Part shown: positions 11,712 through 22,934 of the stretch, piece after piece | Layout: each line of letters begins with the position of its first letter | Numbering within the stretch: position 1 is the first letter of the stretch | From: Zhengitettix transpicula | Taxonomy: Eukaryota; Arthropoda; Insecta; Orthoptera; Tetrigidae | Direction of reading: 5' to 3' | DNA: 64,000 nt | Assembly (NCBI GenBank): GCA_037074705.1 | Contig: CM073590.1 | Location: forward strand, 211,216,746 to 211,280,745 | The notes under the pieces: model-generated | Databases searched by the model: none | Seen by the model: the letters and a program-made list of their open reading frames with translations, nothing else | What the model was told of the DNA's origin: nothing | Program-made: the position numbers and the translations under genes

Positions 11712-12736
11712 GTAAATTAATTCGTCGTTTTGACTTTAAAAACTATTTAAATTATGAATAGTTTTTAATAAGTAAAATGATTATTCACGAGTCAATTATA
11801 CATAATTTTTATAGATTTTTGCCACGGCTTATTTATTTGTGAGACTATTGATATCTCTAGGGTCGCTATATCGGGCCTCAAAACAATTATGGGTACCCTC
11901 AATGCAAGGTTAATTTATAGAAAAATACAATAACGTTGAGATGAATTAATAACAAGTTTTAATTAACTTTTCCTATAATACTAGAAACAACAAAATTAAA
12001 TCTGACGGTATGAAAAATTATAAAATGTTTACGATTGTATTTCATGAATATTATTATGTTACATACCAAATGTGAGAACTGTCCTCATACCACTCCAATC
12101 ATTCACTTCACAAACTTTAAATGTTTTGCTTTTGCCTAAACCAGAAAACGTATTAAATTACTTTAACTTTTCGACAGGCCATACACTGCATTCACAATTA
12201 AATATTTTGAACACCGCAGACGACAATTTTTCTGTGGTTCATCAATATTACCTTAGAATTGTTTTTCGTAAATTTCGTCTTTACTAAAGTGATTCTAAAA
12301 AAAATTTTCATCAAATAACATTAGACCCATTAGTGACCTCCACCAACAGAATCCATAACCAGAACTTTGTTAGCTGCACTTTACTTGCAGACTTCCACCA
12401 ACAGAATCTACAAGCAACCTTGTTAATCGATCTTTACTGTATGATCTCCACTAGTAGAGTGTTGTAACCAAAGCAACCATGTCCCTTTGACCTCTTCATG
12501 GAGACTGGTGTTACACACACAATTTCCAACATCAGAAACCGGCACGCCCAGAGTTCACTTTACAGCAGCCATGCCACCGACAATACGGACTGTCAGCACT
12601 CCAATCTCCGCATTCTTACACTATGCTCACTGTTACTTTCAATAGCCTTGCCACAATATTAAGCTACTAATACAATATTTCCATAGTTTAGAAATTTAGA
12701 AATTAATTTCATTAGATACATTGATGATTATTACAA
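11693..12736 (-). mobile_element. LTR-like unit, second subfamily, second copy
   Basis: Begins TTGTGATTACCTTTAAT and ends GATGATTATTACAA. It shares body blocks in the same order with 10548-11660 (TATCGGGCCTC near 11870, ATCTGACGGTA near 12000). TCCACCAACAGAATC occurs twice near 12350 and 12396. No primer-binding site or protein-coding frame is recognisable. Confidence 0.6.
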
Positions 12737-12765
12737 TATATGTCCACGTCCAGAAACAACAAATC

Positions 12766-12768
<3 letters not shown>

Positions 12769-12814
<46 letters not shown>
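12769..12814. repeat. (TA)n microsatellite
   Basis: Pure TA run directly abutting the next TTGTAATAA terminus. Confidence 0.95.
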
Positions 12815-12818
<4 letters not shown>

Positions 12819-14132
12819 AATAAACACCAATTTAATCGTTTAAATTTATTTAAAAGAATTTGCCCCTCGTTGTGGTGCCAAAATGTAATCATCAACAATT
12901 ATGCTTTAATTTAATAATCAAAGATAGGCTTTACTTATTATTATTATTAAATGAAAAAGATAAATCAAATTTTAACAAACAAAATAATTTATTTTCCTTT
13001 AGTGGCTTTCAATGGTAAAAGACAATTACAAACAAAATTTGAGATCTGTTCTCTCAGGGTCTTTACTGGGTTTGATGATTTACAGTGAATATTATTGAAT
13101 GATCTGATTAACAATACAAATGAAAATTTACTTAAAAATAATGTGCTGATAAATGAAAGAAAAAATACAAGACAAACGAACGAAATCTGACTTTATTGTA
13201 ATAATCAACAATTAACTTTACTTTAATATAATTTGCCCCACGTTGTGGTAGCCAATATGTAATATTCAACAATTTAAAATTTATTTAATAATCAAAATGA
13301 TAGGCATTATTTAAATGAAAAAAATAATCAAAATTTTAACAAAATAAATCTATTTATTAATTTTTACATCAATTTTTTATGTCTTATCTCAGGGCCTTTA
13401 CTGGGTTTGATGATTTACAGTGAATATTATTGAATGATCTGATTAACAATACAAATGAAAATTTATTCGAAAATAATGTGCTGATAAATGAAAGAAAAAC
13501 GAACGAAATCTGACTTTAACCTTCTAGTTAGCGTTTACAGATTTTTATTAAGGATTTTGTTACTTACGCATTGTTCGGCTGGTACCAGCATTCTTTTAGC
13601 GCTTCAAAAAGTGCACTATATTGCAAAATCTTTACACAGATTCTAATTTTTTCTTACAAATTCTACACTTATGGAATTTCTAGTCTTACATGAACTCGGA
13701 TGATCCTCTCCAAATTGGTCAGCTATCTGATGACTGCTTGCTTACAGGAATATTACGAGTTGCAGATTTTTTATGGTCTTTTACCGATTTACTGATCGGT
13801 TTGGATTGAAACTGCAAAATAGCTCAGTAAAGATTTATTTAAAATGCCTATCCTTTCGTGGCTGCTCTTAGACATCGACTTTTCTATTCCGCTCGTCTCT
13901 GTAGACTTTACTCTTTCGCTCCTCGAATTAGACTTTTGACTTTTGCTCCTCGCTGCTGACTGCCAACTAACTATGCTTTTTCGCGCGTAAAACGCCATTC
14001 CGCGCTCTCAATAATAGGAACAGAGTTCACCACTCATTGTCGCTCTGCTCGCTCTCGCTATAATACAAACTGTTCGCTAACAATTCAAATTTATTTAAAA
14101 ACAATTAATTGATTAATTAATTGGCATTACAA
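12815..14132 (-). mobile_element. LTR-like unit with internal partial duplication
   Basis: Minus-oriented: its right edge ATTGGCATTACAA is the mirror of the TTGTAATGCCAAT start. There are two primer-site blocks, at 12861-12880 and 13234-13254, each following its own TTGTAATAA start (12815 and 13196). The segments from about 12890-13195 and 13250-13515 are near-identical direct repeats containing TTTACTGGGTTTGATGATT. Read on the minus strand, a full unit is followed by a second, 5'-deleted unit. No coding capacity is seen. Confidence 0.7.
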
Positions 14133-15372
14133 TATATATATATATATGTGTGTGTGTGTGATGGACGCTCTCGAAGTTGATAAAATATCACAACGGTCTT
14201 GGCATAACATTGAGAATTCTCAAATATGTCGCGCGAAACGTTGGCAAACACGCCTAAATGCATCGTTTTCTGACACTCAAAAATCCTTTCAGAATTTCAA
14301 TTTTTAAATACTCGCTTATGGATTTTACTGATTTTTTCGAACGCTCCAAGGGTGAATTTGTAATAACACTTCATAATAAACGTAACTGATAGCCTAAATA
14401 CAAAAAATGGAACGTTGAATATTTCTGAACCTTATTATTTAATGAATAAGAAAGATAGCTAATACAGACAAAAAAATGTAATATAAATACCACACAACGT
14501 TTCTGGGATCCTTGTCCCTTTCGTCAGGTGCCAAGAGAAACACAACTAAATACACGTTTCTTGATGATATGAATGTGAAGTTTTTACTCTGGTGGAACTA
14601 TGAGAACACTATTCGTTATGGCACATAATTAACCCAGGATTTTTCTTCACTCCGTTCACGCAGATAAATATAATAATCATGCAGTTTCAAAATAAAATTA
14701 ATTCCATTTATGTGTCAAATGTTCCGTGTTTTATTATAAGGTCATATAACAATTACGTCTCTTTATTCGTATCGCGAACGCCAACAGATAGAAACGAAAT
14801 TATTTTTTATTTCCTCCCTGAGACATTAGATCCATTTAATCTACCTGTGGAGTCATTAATATTCATGTATATCCTTAACGTAAAAGTTCCTCATTTTCGT
14901 GTGCTCTTTAATTACTTCACGAGCTTCCCTTTTGTTAATGTATCTCCGATCTCTTACTGGAAGCGTGTCTTTTGTTGGCGTCACGGAGAAGGTGCTTCCG
15001 CTGTAATTACCTAATAAGTATTCAGCCAAATCGTCTCCATCTGCCAGCGAAGCGAAATCCCAAAAGTCGCACGTTGTATTCTCAAGATTAGTCTAAGCAT
15101 CAAGCTTTATGAATTATTTAATCCGTTGACTTCACTTCTCGTCTTTGATAATAAATAACCTTATTAGGTGTCATAACTATATAATTGAATTATTAACTTA
15201 ATATTTTATATACTTCTTTTCTCAATTTCTTATTGTTTTAACTGTCGAGTTTGTTGCAGTTTTGTTTTCATCTTCGCTTTATTGAATTGCAAGTCGTGTC
15301 CCTAAGACGCTAGTTAAACTTTATTCGCATTAAAATTAAATAATTAAAATCTTTAAAGACTCGGAATATATA
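14133..15372. other. AT-rich stretch with (TA)n/(TG)n and one hammerhead-family copy
   Basis: A compound TA/TG microsatellite occupies 14133-14160. A repeat of the GGATCC hammerhead subfamily lies at about 14430-14600. A 111-codon open frame (14679-15014) has no recognisable motif and is probably chance. Confidence 0.5.
14496..14527 (-). ncRNA. Hammerhead-like core (GGATCC subfamily)
   Basis: On the minus strand: CTGACGA (all fixed core positions match), an extra A, AGGG, a loop, CCC, A, GAAACGTT, then GTGTGG. The CAC before CTGACGA can pair with the GTG after the presumed cleavage site as a short helix I. Helix II is only 3-4 bp, so activity is uncertain. Confidence 0.5.
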
Positions 15373-16147
15373 CTGTAATGTGTCAAAATTTTGAATGCCT
15401 AATATGAAAAATTAAATTAAATTGTCAGGGACTTGGAGCGTCTTGGAAAAGGCGATCTGGGGGTTGCTAGGGTGTCAGTGACAGCGGCCGTCCTTTTGTT
15501 GAGAAAATATATTACGGTACTTTCACAGACCAGAGGAGTGCATCAAGAGTTGCCTAGTGTCCGTTTAAAGCGGACGTAAATTAAAATATAAAATGTAAAG
15601 TTGTTTGCAGGGCTCCATGGAGCAAGTTATGTATTTTAAATGTTTAACTTCGTCAAAGTGATTAAGAGTTAATTGGTGTGAATTAAAAAGCAGAGTATTG
15701 TGAACGAAAAGTGTAAACGGAAGAATATTGGAGTGTGTTACAGAAAATAATTCAAGTTGTCTCAACTTTAATAAACGCGGACGAATAAGCGGGCACCAGC
15801 ACTTCAGATAAGATTTTAGTGTGCGATAATTATAAAATTAACGGATTCATATTGCCACAATAGTTTTGCCTGAAGAGAAAGGTCGATGTTACATGTTTTA
15901 AATAGTTTTTATAGACATTTGTAAAATTGAGGTATTTTCATTTAATTTCTTTGATTTTAATAAAAATATTGTATATTAACGAATACCATTAATCGTAAAT
16001 GATAAATAAAACCGAATTAAAAAATTATTCATTACATAAATGGCGCCCAACAAAACAATATTTATGTAATGAATTATTTTTATATTAATCAAAACCTTTA
16101 ATAATTTATAATAAATAAAAACCTTAAATAAAAATCAGTCATTACAA
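15373..16147 (+). mobile_element. LTR-like unit, third subfamily
   Basis: TGTAATGTGTC at 15374 to ATTCATTACA at 16036 forms a TG...CA block of 663 bp. It is followed by TAAA and a partial primer-binding site TGGCGCCCAAC (16041-16051) that then diverges. ATTCATTACATAAAT (16027-16041) is mirrored at 16060-16074, so the primer site sits in the loop of a 15-bp-stem hairpin. The unit ends CATTACAA near 16147. No coding capacity is seen. Confidence 0.65.
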
Positions 16148-16439
16148 CACATTAAAAAAAACAACGTCGTATCCTCATTTTATCTAGTTCGACTTTACAG
16201 GAGAAATAGAAACATTAAAGCTGTTATTCAACAATGAAAGACGTAATTACAAATCTTTCACACATGATGACATTCTATGAAGACTGGCCTTTTCGCAAAT
16301 AACACCTCATTATGATTTTGATATCCGTAAGATTCTATTTCTATTTAAACAAATATTCAAAGGCAGCAACTTTGTATAGTCTAAACACACTGACTGTAAA
16401 AGTGCAAAATGCTATAGAAGGGCCTTACCCGCTTTAAAT

Positions 16440-16760
16440 TATGTATAAATAATTCTCGGTGTATTAATACATAACGTTTCGATGGTGTACTTTGCCTTCG
16501 TCGTCAGGCGCAAAGCTGTTACTTGTGTTACAATTATTTGTGGTTGCAGAATTAAATTAATTGAAATTGAAATCTGGATAATTCACGGTTACATATTTAA
16601 ATTGATACAAATTTAAAACCGCAACTAGTTGTTAACTTTTACACCAAGTAACCGCAATCCGACTGATGCCGATGGAAGGGAACGCCATAGAAACGTTGCG
16701 TGTTAATAATTATTTATACCGGTTGAAAACACGTGAATTCTTTATTCATTCATTTATGAA
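16440..16760. mobile_element. Opposed pair of hammerhead-like repeats
   Basis: A minus-strand copy (core 16473-16507) and a plus-strand copy (core 16663-16697) of one subfamily lie about 150 bp apart in opposite orientations, sharing flanks such as ATAATTATTTATA. The minus core has CTGACGA, an extra C, GAAGG paired imperfectly with CCATC, and GAAACGTT. The plus core has CTGATGC (last A lost), GATGG/CCATA and GAAACGTT. An open frame continues from the plus core to 17040, but only its first ~30 residues resemble other copies. Confidence 0.6.
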
Positions 16761-17504
16761 GGCAAATATTCACGCGTGTTGGGAAGAATCAGTTATAAAC
16801 CATTATTATGTCGTAATTTTACCTGTGTGCAGTTATCAACGATTTATATTATTACAATTAATATTCTTTAATTTAAAAAAATCTTTGGGATTCACACTTA
16901 AAAATTCCCGTTCCGTCATAATATTTTTTTCTTCAATTATCTCAATTGCGGTTTTCAATATGACGTATTTTACTTGTTATACTGTTTATATTAATGGAAA
17001 TTCAATAAAAATATCGAACAGATTGTTCCGAATTTCATAAAATAGTTTCGGTTTATTGCGTAAACTTTTACAATTTCCGTAACGATATTCGTATTGGCAA
17101 GGAAGACGAATTTTATTCCCTTGTTCTCAGAGATAACATCACTCGTAATATATACAATGGATGAAATAAGCGAGATAAAACGTTTAAAATTAAAATCATG
17201 TATCAATTATACTACACCGAAACAAATGTGTCACGTCTAATAAATGAAAAATTTCTTAGAATATTTAGTTAATTTCAAAGCACGGCACGAATGGTAGAAT
17301 TAAATCTTTGAACGCGTAACGTTTCAGACAAAGTCTTTAGCCTTTGTACTTTTGTACCATTTTAAGTGCTCCAGACTAACTTTGAATAAAAAATATACAC
17401 AAAAATTTGATAACTTCACTTTTTTTAATACGGATATTAGCCTACTTACTGTTACTTTACAACGGTAAATTGATTAAATAATGTTTTATTTAAACGTATA
17501 GACA
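16761..17504. other. AT-rich stretch without a gene
   Basis: Apart from the possible ribozyme remnant at 17318, nothing is recognisable. Confidence 0.45.
17318..17340 (-). ncRNA. Possible isolated hammerhead 3' half
   Basis: The minus strand reads CTAAAGAC-TTT-GTCTGAAACGTTACGCGTTC, with AGAC paired to GTCT directly before GAAACGTT. The CTGANGA half is only partly recognisable (CTAAAGA), and that assignment overlaps the helix. Could be chance. Confidence 0.3.
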
Positions 17505-17960
17505 GGAAGGGGCTACCTTTGGGGTTGCCTTTTCCTCTCCGTTTTTGAACTAAGGTTCCCACAAACCGAGGCACCTCGGCCTGTTTTGAGAGGTGTATGT
17601 TCTGGGATCACAGACCTTGAGCATACGGTAAGAGTTGTTCCCATTGGAACAGTCGGCCAGCTGCCTCCTAAACTGGTGGAGGCATGGAGAAGGGAAAGCT
17701 GCGTCCCCACAGAAAACTCTTCTCCCGCTATCGGAAGGGCGTATGACAAGTACCCAATGCCCGACCTACCTGATGCAGGTTTTTCTAGGGTTTTCCCTGC
17801 ATCAGTTTTAGGCGAATGGCGGGTAGGATCCTTAAACTATAGCCTGGGGGCCCTAGTTAACTCTACCCTTCCGCATCTCCCCTTTCAGATCCCTTCCTAT
17901 GCTATTAAAGGAGAGTTGCCTCCATGGGGATTACCCTCATGTAGCCTGTTAACCTAAAAA
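17505..17960 (+). mobile_element. R3 copy, near full length
   Basis: Runs through all family blocks to ATTACCCTCATGTAGCC and TGTTAACCTAAAAAAAA, giving a clear A-tail on this strand and so a retrotransposed origin. A 123-codon frame spans most of the copy (17586-17957), but reading frames are not conserved between copies, and I see no domain. It could be the 3' region of a LINE or a long SINE. Confidence 0.8.
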
Positions 17961-18068
17961 AAAGTAGCTTTTTAATTATGAAGAAATATATTTATTGACC
18001 AATTGACAGATTAGAAAGTAACCAAATAACGGATAAAATAAAAGATTTAATTTAACGTCTGTTTATAA

Positions 18069-18397
18069 TTAATAAACCAAGTGATTACCTTATAAGTCAC
18101 TTCTAATTTTTTATTTATATTATGTAGACGTTTCGATACCGATTTATTTATATTTTTCAGGTATTTTACAAATCAATATAATATACTACCACAACTAAAC
18201 GATTAACAACTTATTATATTCCGAACAATTTTGAAAAATAGGTCCAAGGCACACAATTCACTTAACGCTATCAAGATAGTACCAAGAAATTTTTCGAAAA
18301 TATCTGAAGAAGATTCAAAAAGGTATCGAAACGTCGTCATAATATAAATAAAAACTAAAAAAATTGTCTGTATAAGGTTATCAATTGTTTTATTAAG
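18069..18397. mobile_element. Inverted-dimer hammerhead element
   Basis: The arm at 18069-18171 (TTAATAAACC... to ...CAGGTATTTT) is mirrored at 18296-18397. The plus core at 18304-18335 reads CTGAAGA, extra A, GATTC, loop, GTATC, GAAACGTC: four of five helix II pairs form. The minus core at 18128-18160 is eroded. I found no clear flanking target duplication here, unlike three sister elements. Confidence 0.65.
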
Positions 18398-18643
18398 AGC
18401 TATATTATTTAACTGGAATGATATTATCAAAAAAATATTAATCAAAAATTTAATTACCAGCACTATTACCCCAGCTTGGAGATGGTACAAACATACCAAA
18501 CCTCTGTTAATTATATATTTTTTGGAATTTCAGAAATTCTTGTAATTGGTCGTTGAAATAAATCTAACAGTTAAGTATTGTTTACTACAGAGTGAAACAT
18601 TTTGTAATAATTTCGACGTAAATATTATTGGCTAGACAACTGG

Positions 18644-18790
18644 TAAGAAGAAGATGACGGTGCAAGCCATCGAAACGTTGTGTTTACAAAACTACGCTAC
18701 CCGGTTGGAATCCAGAGAGAACTTCATCCAGCAACTACACCGGGAAAACCTACGTTCCTTATTGGTAAACTACTGTCGGCAACCAACTTA
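18644..18790 (+). mobile_element. Single hammerhead-family copy (GCCATC subfamily)
   Basis: Same sequence as the right arm of 25732-25943, from AAGAAGAAGATGAC through GCCATCGAAACGTT to ACACCGGGAAAACC and TACGTTCC. The 5' half of the core is eroded (CTG lost, a mismatch in helix II). The frame through GCCATCGAAACG encodes AIETLCLQNYATRLESRE, like the peptide in other copies. Confidence 0.65.
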
Positions 18791-19830
18791 ATTAATACTT
18801 CCTCCAGTTTAATAAACGAATCTTGGTTTAGTTTTTAAGCACTCTCCGGAAATTTGCAAGTGAAATACAATGATCAAATGAACCACAATGAGTTCAATCT
18901 ATAGTATAGTGCAAGGGAGCTGTTGATATAATATAAAATTTAGGTATATACTAATGGAATAACTTGGGATTGTATAAAAATTATGTATAACACTAAAATG
19001 ACTAAATTACGCTTTATGGAGTTGTGAAATTACATATTTATGAATTTCTTTGCTCAATTAATAATTTTTTTACTTAGAGCCAGTTCATTTATTTGTAGCA
19101 TAAATTAAGTTATTGGTATTTATATTCTACAAAAGGCATATTTTTTATCGTTATGTTCGAAACAATTTAAAAATATACTTATATGTCACCAATTTTATTC
19201 CGAAATATTGTATAAAGCTGTCTTTAATTTACTGATGTCTCTATTACCTACACAGAATTAAAGCATCGTTTGTTGAATAGAGATGTTACTATGTTTGTTT
19301 TTGTATCAGGAAGTAACCTACGACGTCATGCAATAGGCCTGTATAAGTACATAATAGTAGTGAAATTTTGTCACAAGGTCATGGAGAAAGTCTAACTTAA
19401 GCAACACACATATTGAATTTGATTATTAAAAATTTATTAAGGAAAGTCGAAGCCACAGGCAACTTTTTCCTTTAGTAGATTTTTGGCGGCCGTCCAAGAC
19501 ACAAGTCAACATGTTGCACCTTGCCGAATCGATGTCCTGCATTTTACAATCACAATCACCCTTGATGAAACGTGAGTCCGTCACATCAGATCTGAGACGA
19601 TGATACACTAAAGTCAATTTACTCAAATGGATAAATCGGCTCACAAGTAGGTGTAGACGGGTTCATCTCGGTCATGGCGTCAGCATAAAATAATTTTCAC
19701 TGATAATCTTCAAAAATGAAAAATAATAACGAGTATTATTCGAACTTGTTGGCGCATCTGAGATTAATTCAAGTGAAAAAACAGCCGCATATGGTGTAAA
19801 AGAAAGCATTTTTTCATCACGACTGTCATT
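18791..19830. other. AT-rich stretch; one GC-richer patch at 19430-19680
   Basis: No known repeat identified. The patch at 19426-19680 is less AT-rich and holds a 72-codon minus-strand frame ending near an AATAAA-like signal on that strand. The translation shows nothing recognisable, so it is not called as a gene. Confidence 0.4.
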
Positions 19831-20360
19831 TTTTTTAGGAAACGGGCTACATGAGGGTAATCCATATAGTGGCAACTCCCCTTTAATAGCATTGGAAGTA
19901 ATTTGAAAGGGGGGATGCGGAAGCGTAGAGGAAGGTAGCCAAGGGTTAACTAGGGCCCCCGGGCTATGGTTTAAGTATCCTACCCGGCAAATCGCCTAAA
20001 AGTGAAGCAGGGAAAACCCTAGAAAAACTTGCATCAGGTAGGTCGGGCATTTGGTACTTGTCCCACGCCCTTCCGATGGCGGGAGAGCGGTTAACTGTGG
20101 GGTCGCAGCTTTCCCCTCGCCATGCCTTGACCGGTTTAGGAGGCAGCTGGCCGACTATTCCAATAGTAATAACAGACAACTCTTACCGCATGCCCAAGAT
20201 CTGCGACCCCGGAACATACACCTCTCAAAACAGGCCGAAGTGCACTCTGCATGTGGGAACCTTAGTGCAAAAAAAACAGAGTGATTTCAAGGCATCCCCA
20301 AAGGTAGCCTCCGTCAGAGCTCTCTGGGAAGGTTCACCTGCGAGAGAATTCTCTCGCAGG
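19831..20360 (-). mobile_element. R3 copy 1 of a three-copy series
   Basis: Minus orientation: the T-tract and GGGCTACATGAGGGTAAT mark its A-tailed 3' end. The GCGAGAG...CTCTCGC hairpin at about 20339-20359 marks the other end. Near full length. Confidence 0.8.
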
Positions 20361-20640
20361 CTTGTCGACTGTCACATAGCTTCACGGACTTCCTTTGTTA
20401 TTTCTGTTACAACAAACCTGTGAGAAATTTTCTTTCACCACGAGCTAGAAATGATATGTGGGTTTCAAGTAGCGACGTTGGACCCGCAGAAAATTGGTGA
20501 TTGCTGCCTCGGTCGAAAAACTCCGTTTGAACCGGTTTACGAGGGGCTCCTGTACAGATCACGTGGTCTCATCCGGACCTTTGAGTCGTTCCCCGCCTTC
20601 TACAAGTGGGTTTTCCCGTGGGAGGGGGTTTTACTTTCCA
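20361..20640. other. GC-richer spacer between R3 copies
   Basis: About 280 bp, far less AT-rich than the surroundings, found only once in the window. An open plus frame runs through it into the next R3 copy (20451-20768). It might be extra 5' sequence of a longer R3 source element, since it lies upstream of the 20641 copy's orientation only if that copy reads through. I cannot decide. Confidence 0.35.
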
Positions 20641-21140
20641 TTTTTTTTATTATTTTTTATTATTTTAGGGGAACAGGCTTCATCAGGGTAATCCACGTTG
20701 GACAACTCCCCTTTAATAGCATAGGAAGGGATTTGAAAGGGGGGATGCGGAAAGGTAGAGGAAGATAGCCAAGGGTTAACTAGGGTCTCCGGGCTATATG
20801 TTAAGGATCCTACCCAGCAATCGCCTAAAAGTAATGCAGGGAAAACCCTAGAAAAACCTGAATCAGGTAGGTCGGGCATTGGTTACCTGTCCCACGCCCT
20901 TCCGATAACGGGATAGGAGTTTGCTGTGGGGACGCAGCATTCCCTTCTCCGTGCCTCGTCAGTTTAGGAGGCAGCTGGCCGACTCTTCCAATGGGAATAG
21001 CGGACAACTCTTACCGTATGCCCAAGGTCTGTGACCCCGAAACATACACCTCTCAGAACAGGCCGGGGTGCCTCGGCTTGTGGGAACCTTAGTTCAAGAA
21101 AATCCCTCGCAGGTTACCCGCGAGAGAATCCTCTCGCAGG
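20641..21140 (-). mobile_element. R3 copy 2 of the series
   Basis: T-rich start (the A-tail on the minus strand), all central blocks, and a GCGAGAGAATCCTCTCGC hairpin at 21119-21140. Same orientation as its neighbours. Confidence 0.8.
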
Positions 21141-21159
21141 ACTTATTGGGTCGGGCATT

Positions 21160-21735
21160 CATTTTTATTATTTTTTTAGTTTTTTAGGGCAACAGGCTAC
21201 ATGAGGGTGATCCACATTGGGCAACTCCCCTTTAATAGCATAGGAAGGGATTTGAAAGGGGGGATGCGGAAGTGTAGAGGAAGGTAGCCAGGGGTTAACT
21301 AGGGCCCCCGGGCTATATTTTAAGGATCCTACCTGGCATTTGCCTAAAGAAATGCAGGGAAAACCCTACAAAAACCTGAATCAGGTAGGTCGGGCATTGG
21401 GTACTTGTCCCACGCCCTTCCGATAGCGGGAGAGGAGTTTTCCGTGGGGACGCAGCATTCCCTTCTCCGTGCCTCGACCAGTTTAGGAGGCAGCTGGTCG
21501 CCTATTCCAATGGGAATAGCGGACAACTCTTACCGTATGCCCAAGGGCTGTGACGCCGGAACATACACTTCTAAGAACAGGGCGAGGTGCCTCGGGTTGT
21601 GGGAACCTTAGTTCAAAAACGAAGAGGAAAAGGGATTCCCAAAGGTAGCCCCTTCGTGTCTCTCCTACATGGTTCTGCCTGCGAGATAACATTCCTCGCA
21701 GGTTCTGCCTGCGAGAGAATAACCATCGCAGACGA
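21160..21735 (-). mobile_element. R3 copy 3 of the series
   Basis: Again starts with a T-tract and GGGCAACAGGCTACATGAGG and ends with repeated CTGCGAGA...TCGCAG hairpin segments around 21675-21735. The three same-strand copies suggest local duplication or repeated insertion into A/T tails. Confidence 0.8.
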
Positions 21736-22934
21736 TTTTAGAGTTGTAATACAACATTCTAATGGTTATTTCCTTTTAGTTCCCTGAATACAGATTGAGA
21801 GAACTGAGTAAAGATTGGTCACATTGACAAAAAGGACACTTGTTTACAAAAACCTACTCGTAAATCCGTTTGTATGTGATTCACGACTGAATAGTAACAC
21901 ATGTGTGATCTCTGTCACTGACAAATCGTTTGCAATGTTGCACGGAATTTGTGGGTATTATATTTAGAATAAGTGTTGAACAGCCAGGGCGTGACTGAAT
22001 CTGGTGACGTTTATTCACACATAAACGATTAGATCACAATTTCGCTTTACATTTCCTAATCACGTTTCCGTGACGTGATTTACATATCTGATGTTTAAAT
22101 ATGGATTTATGAGGTAATTATACTTTTGAACGTAATAATCGAATTCAAGAGTAATGAATAATTATTAAATAAAATTCATGATATGTATATTGTCTCAATT
22201 TTACAAATGTTGAATTATTTAGCTTTTTCCCTATTGAAGTTTTGCTGGTGAATTGTGATTTGCGACGATATTTTGAGAACTGCAGTTAAAATTTGTACAC
22301 AGAAGCGGTTTCTTCTCTACAAAAATGATAATATTATAATCTGATAATACAATTTAAATTCTCAATCCGGAGTGAAGTGCAGTATTAAACCGAAATTAAG
22401 TTAATGCATCCCCATAACGGTTCTTTTTCAGGATACATACTGATTAGTGGTAGTCGTATTAGGCGTAATTTGTACATAGGTCAATATATTGGTTTATTAC
22501 GCCTCTGGAATATTTTTTCAATTGTAACTTATCACATACAAGAACCGTGACTGAATAACATTTGAAATACATTACTGCTTTATCTATATGTTTGAAATTA
22601 GTGAGGAAAATTTAGCTTCTGATACTATAAATGACAGACTCGGCGTCATTTATAAGAAATAGAATTATGTAGAACCCTCTAGAAGGCTGAGCGTTAATAA
22701 TATGTTAGAAAATTCTGAAAGTTCTTTTATCCCTCCGCTAGAACTCATTCCAAAGAATCTCCTTTTTAACTTGAAGAAATTTCCAGTGAGACTTGAGTTA
22801 TCGATTATGATCAACCAATCTATTAAAAGCTGCCGACATGATTTGAGATTGCCAATATTCTCCAATGTACAACTTTATTTTGTTTCTCAGTGGTGGGTTC
22901 ACCTAAGACTATATTTATTCTTGTACCTGGAGTA
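21736..22934. other. AT-rich stretch, nothing recognised
   Basis: No gene or known repeat could be supported. Short opposing frames at 22665-22935 lack motifs. Confidence 0.45.

Noticed and set aside
14679..15014. 111-codon open frame
   Set aside because: No motif, AT-driven composition, no splice or promoter context, no repeat in the window.
16666..17040. 124-codon frame as a complete gene
   Set aside because: Only the first ~30 residues resemble other copies; the rest is AT-rich low-complexity sequence beyond the repeat.
17586..17957. 123-codon frame in an R3 copy as a protein-coding gene
   Set aside because: Several frames on both strands stay open because the repeat is GC-rich; the open frame differs among copies and no domain is visible.
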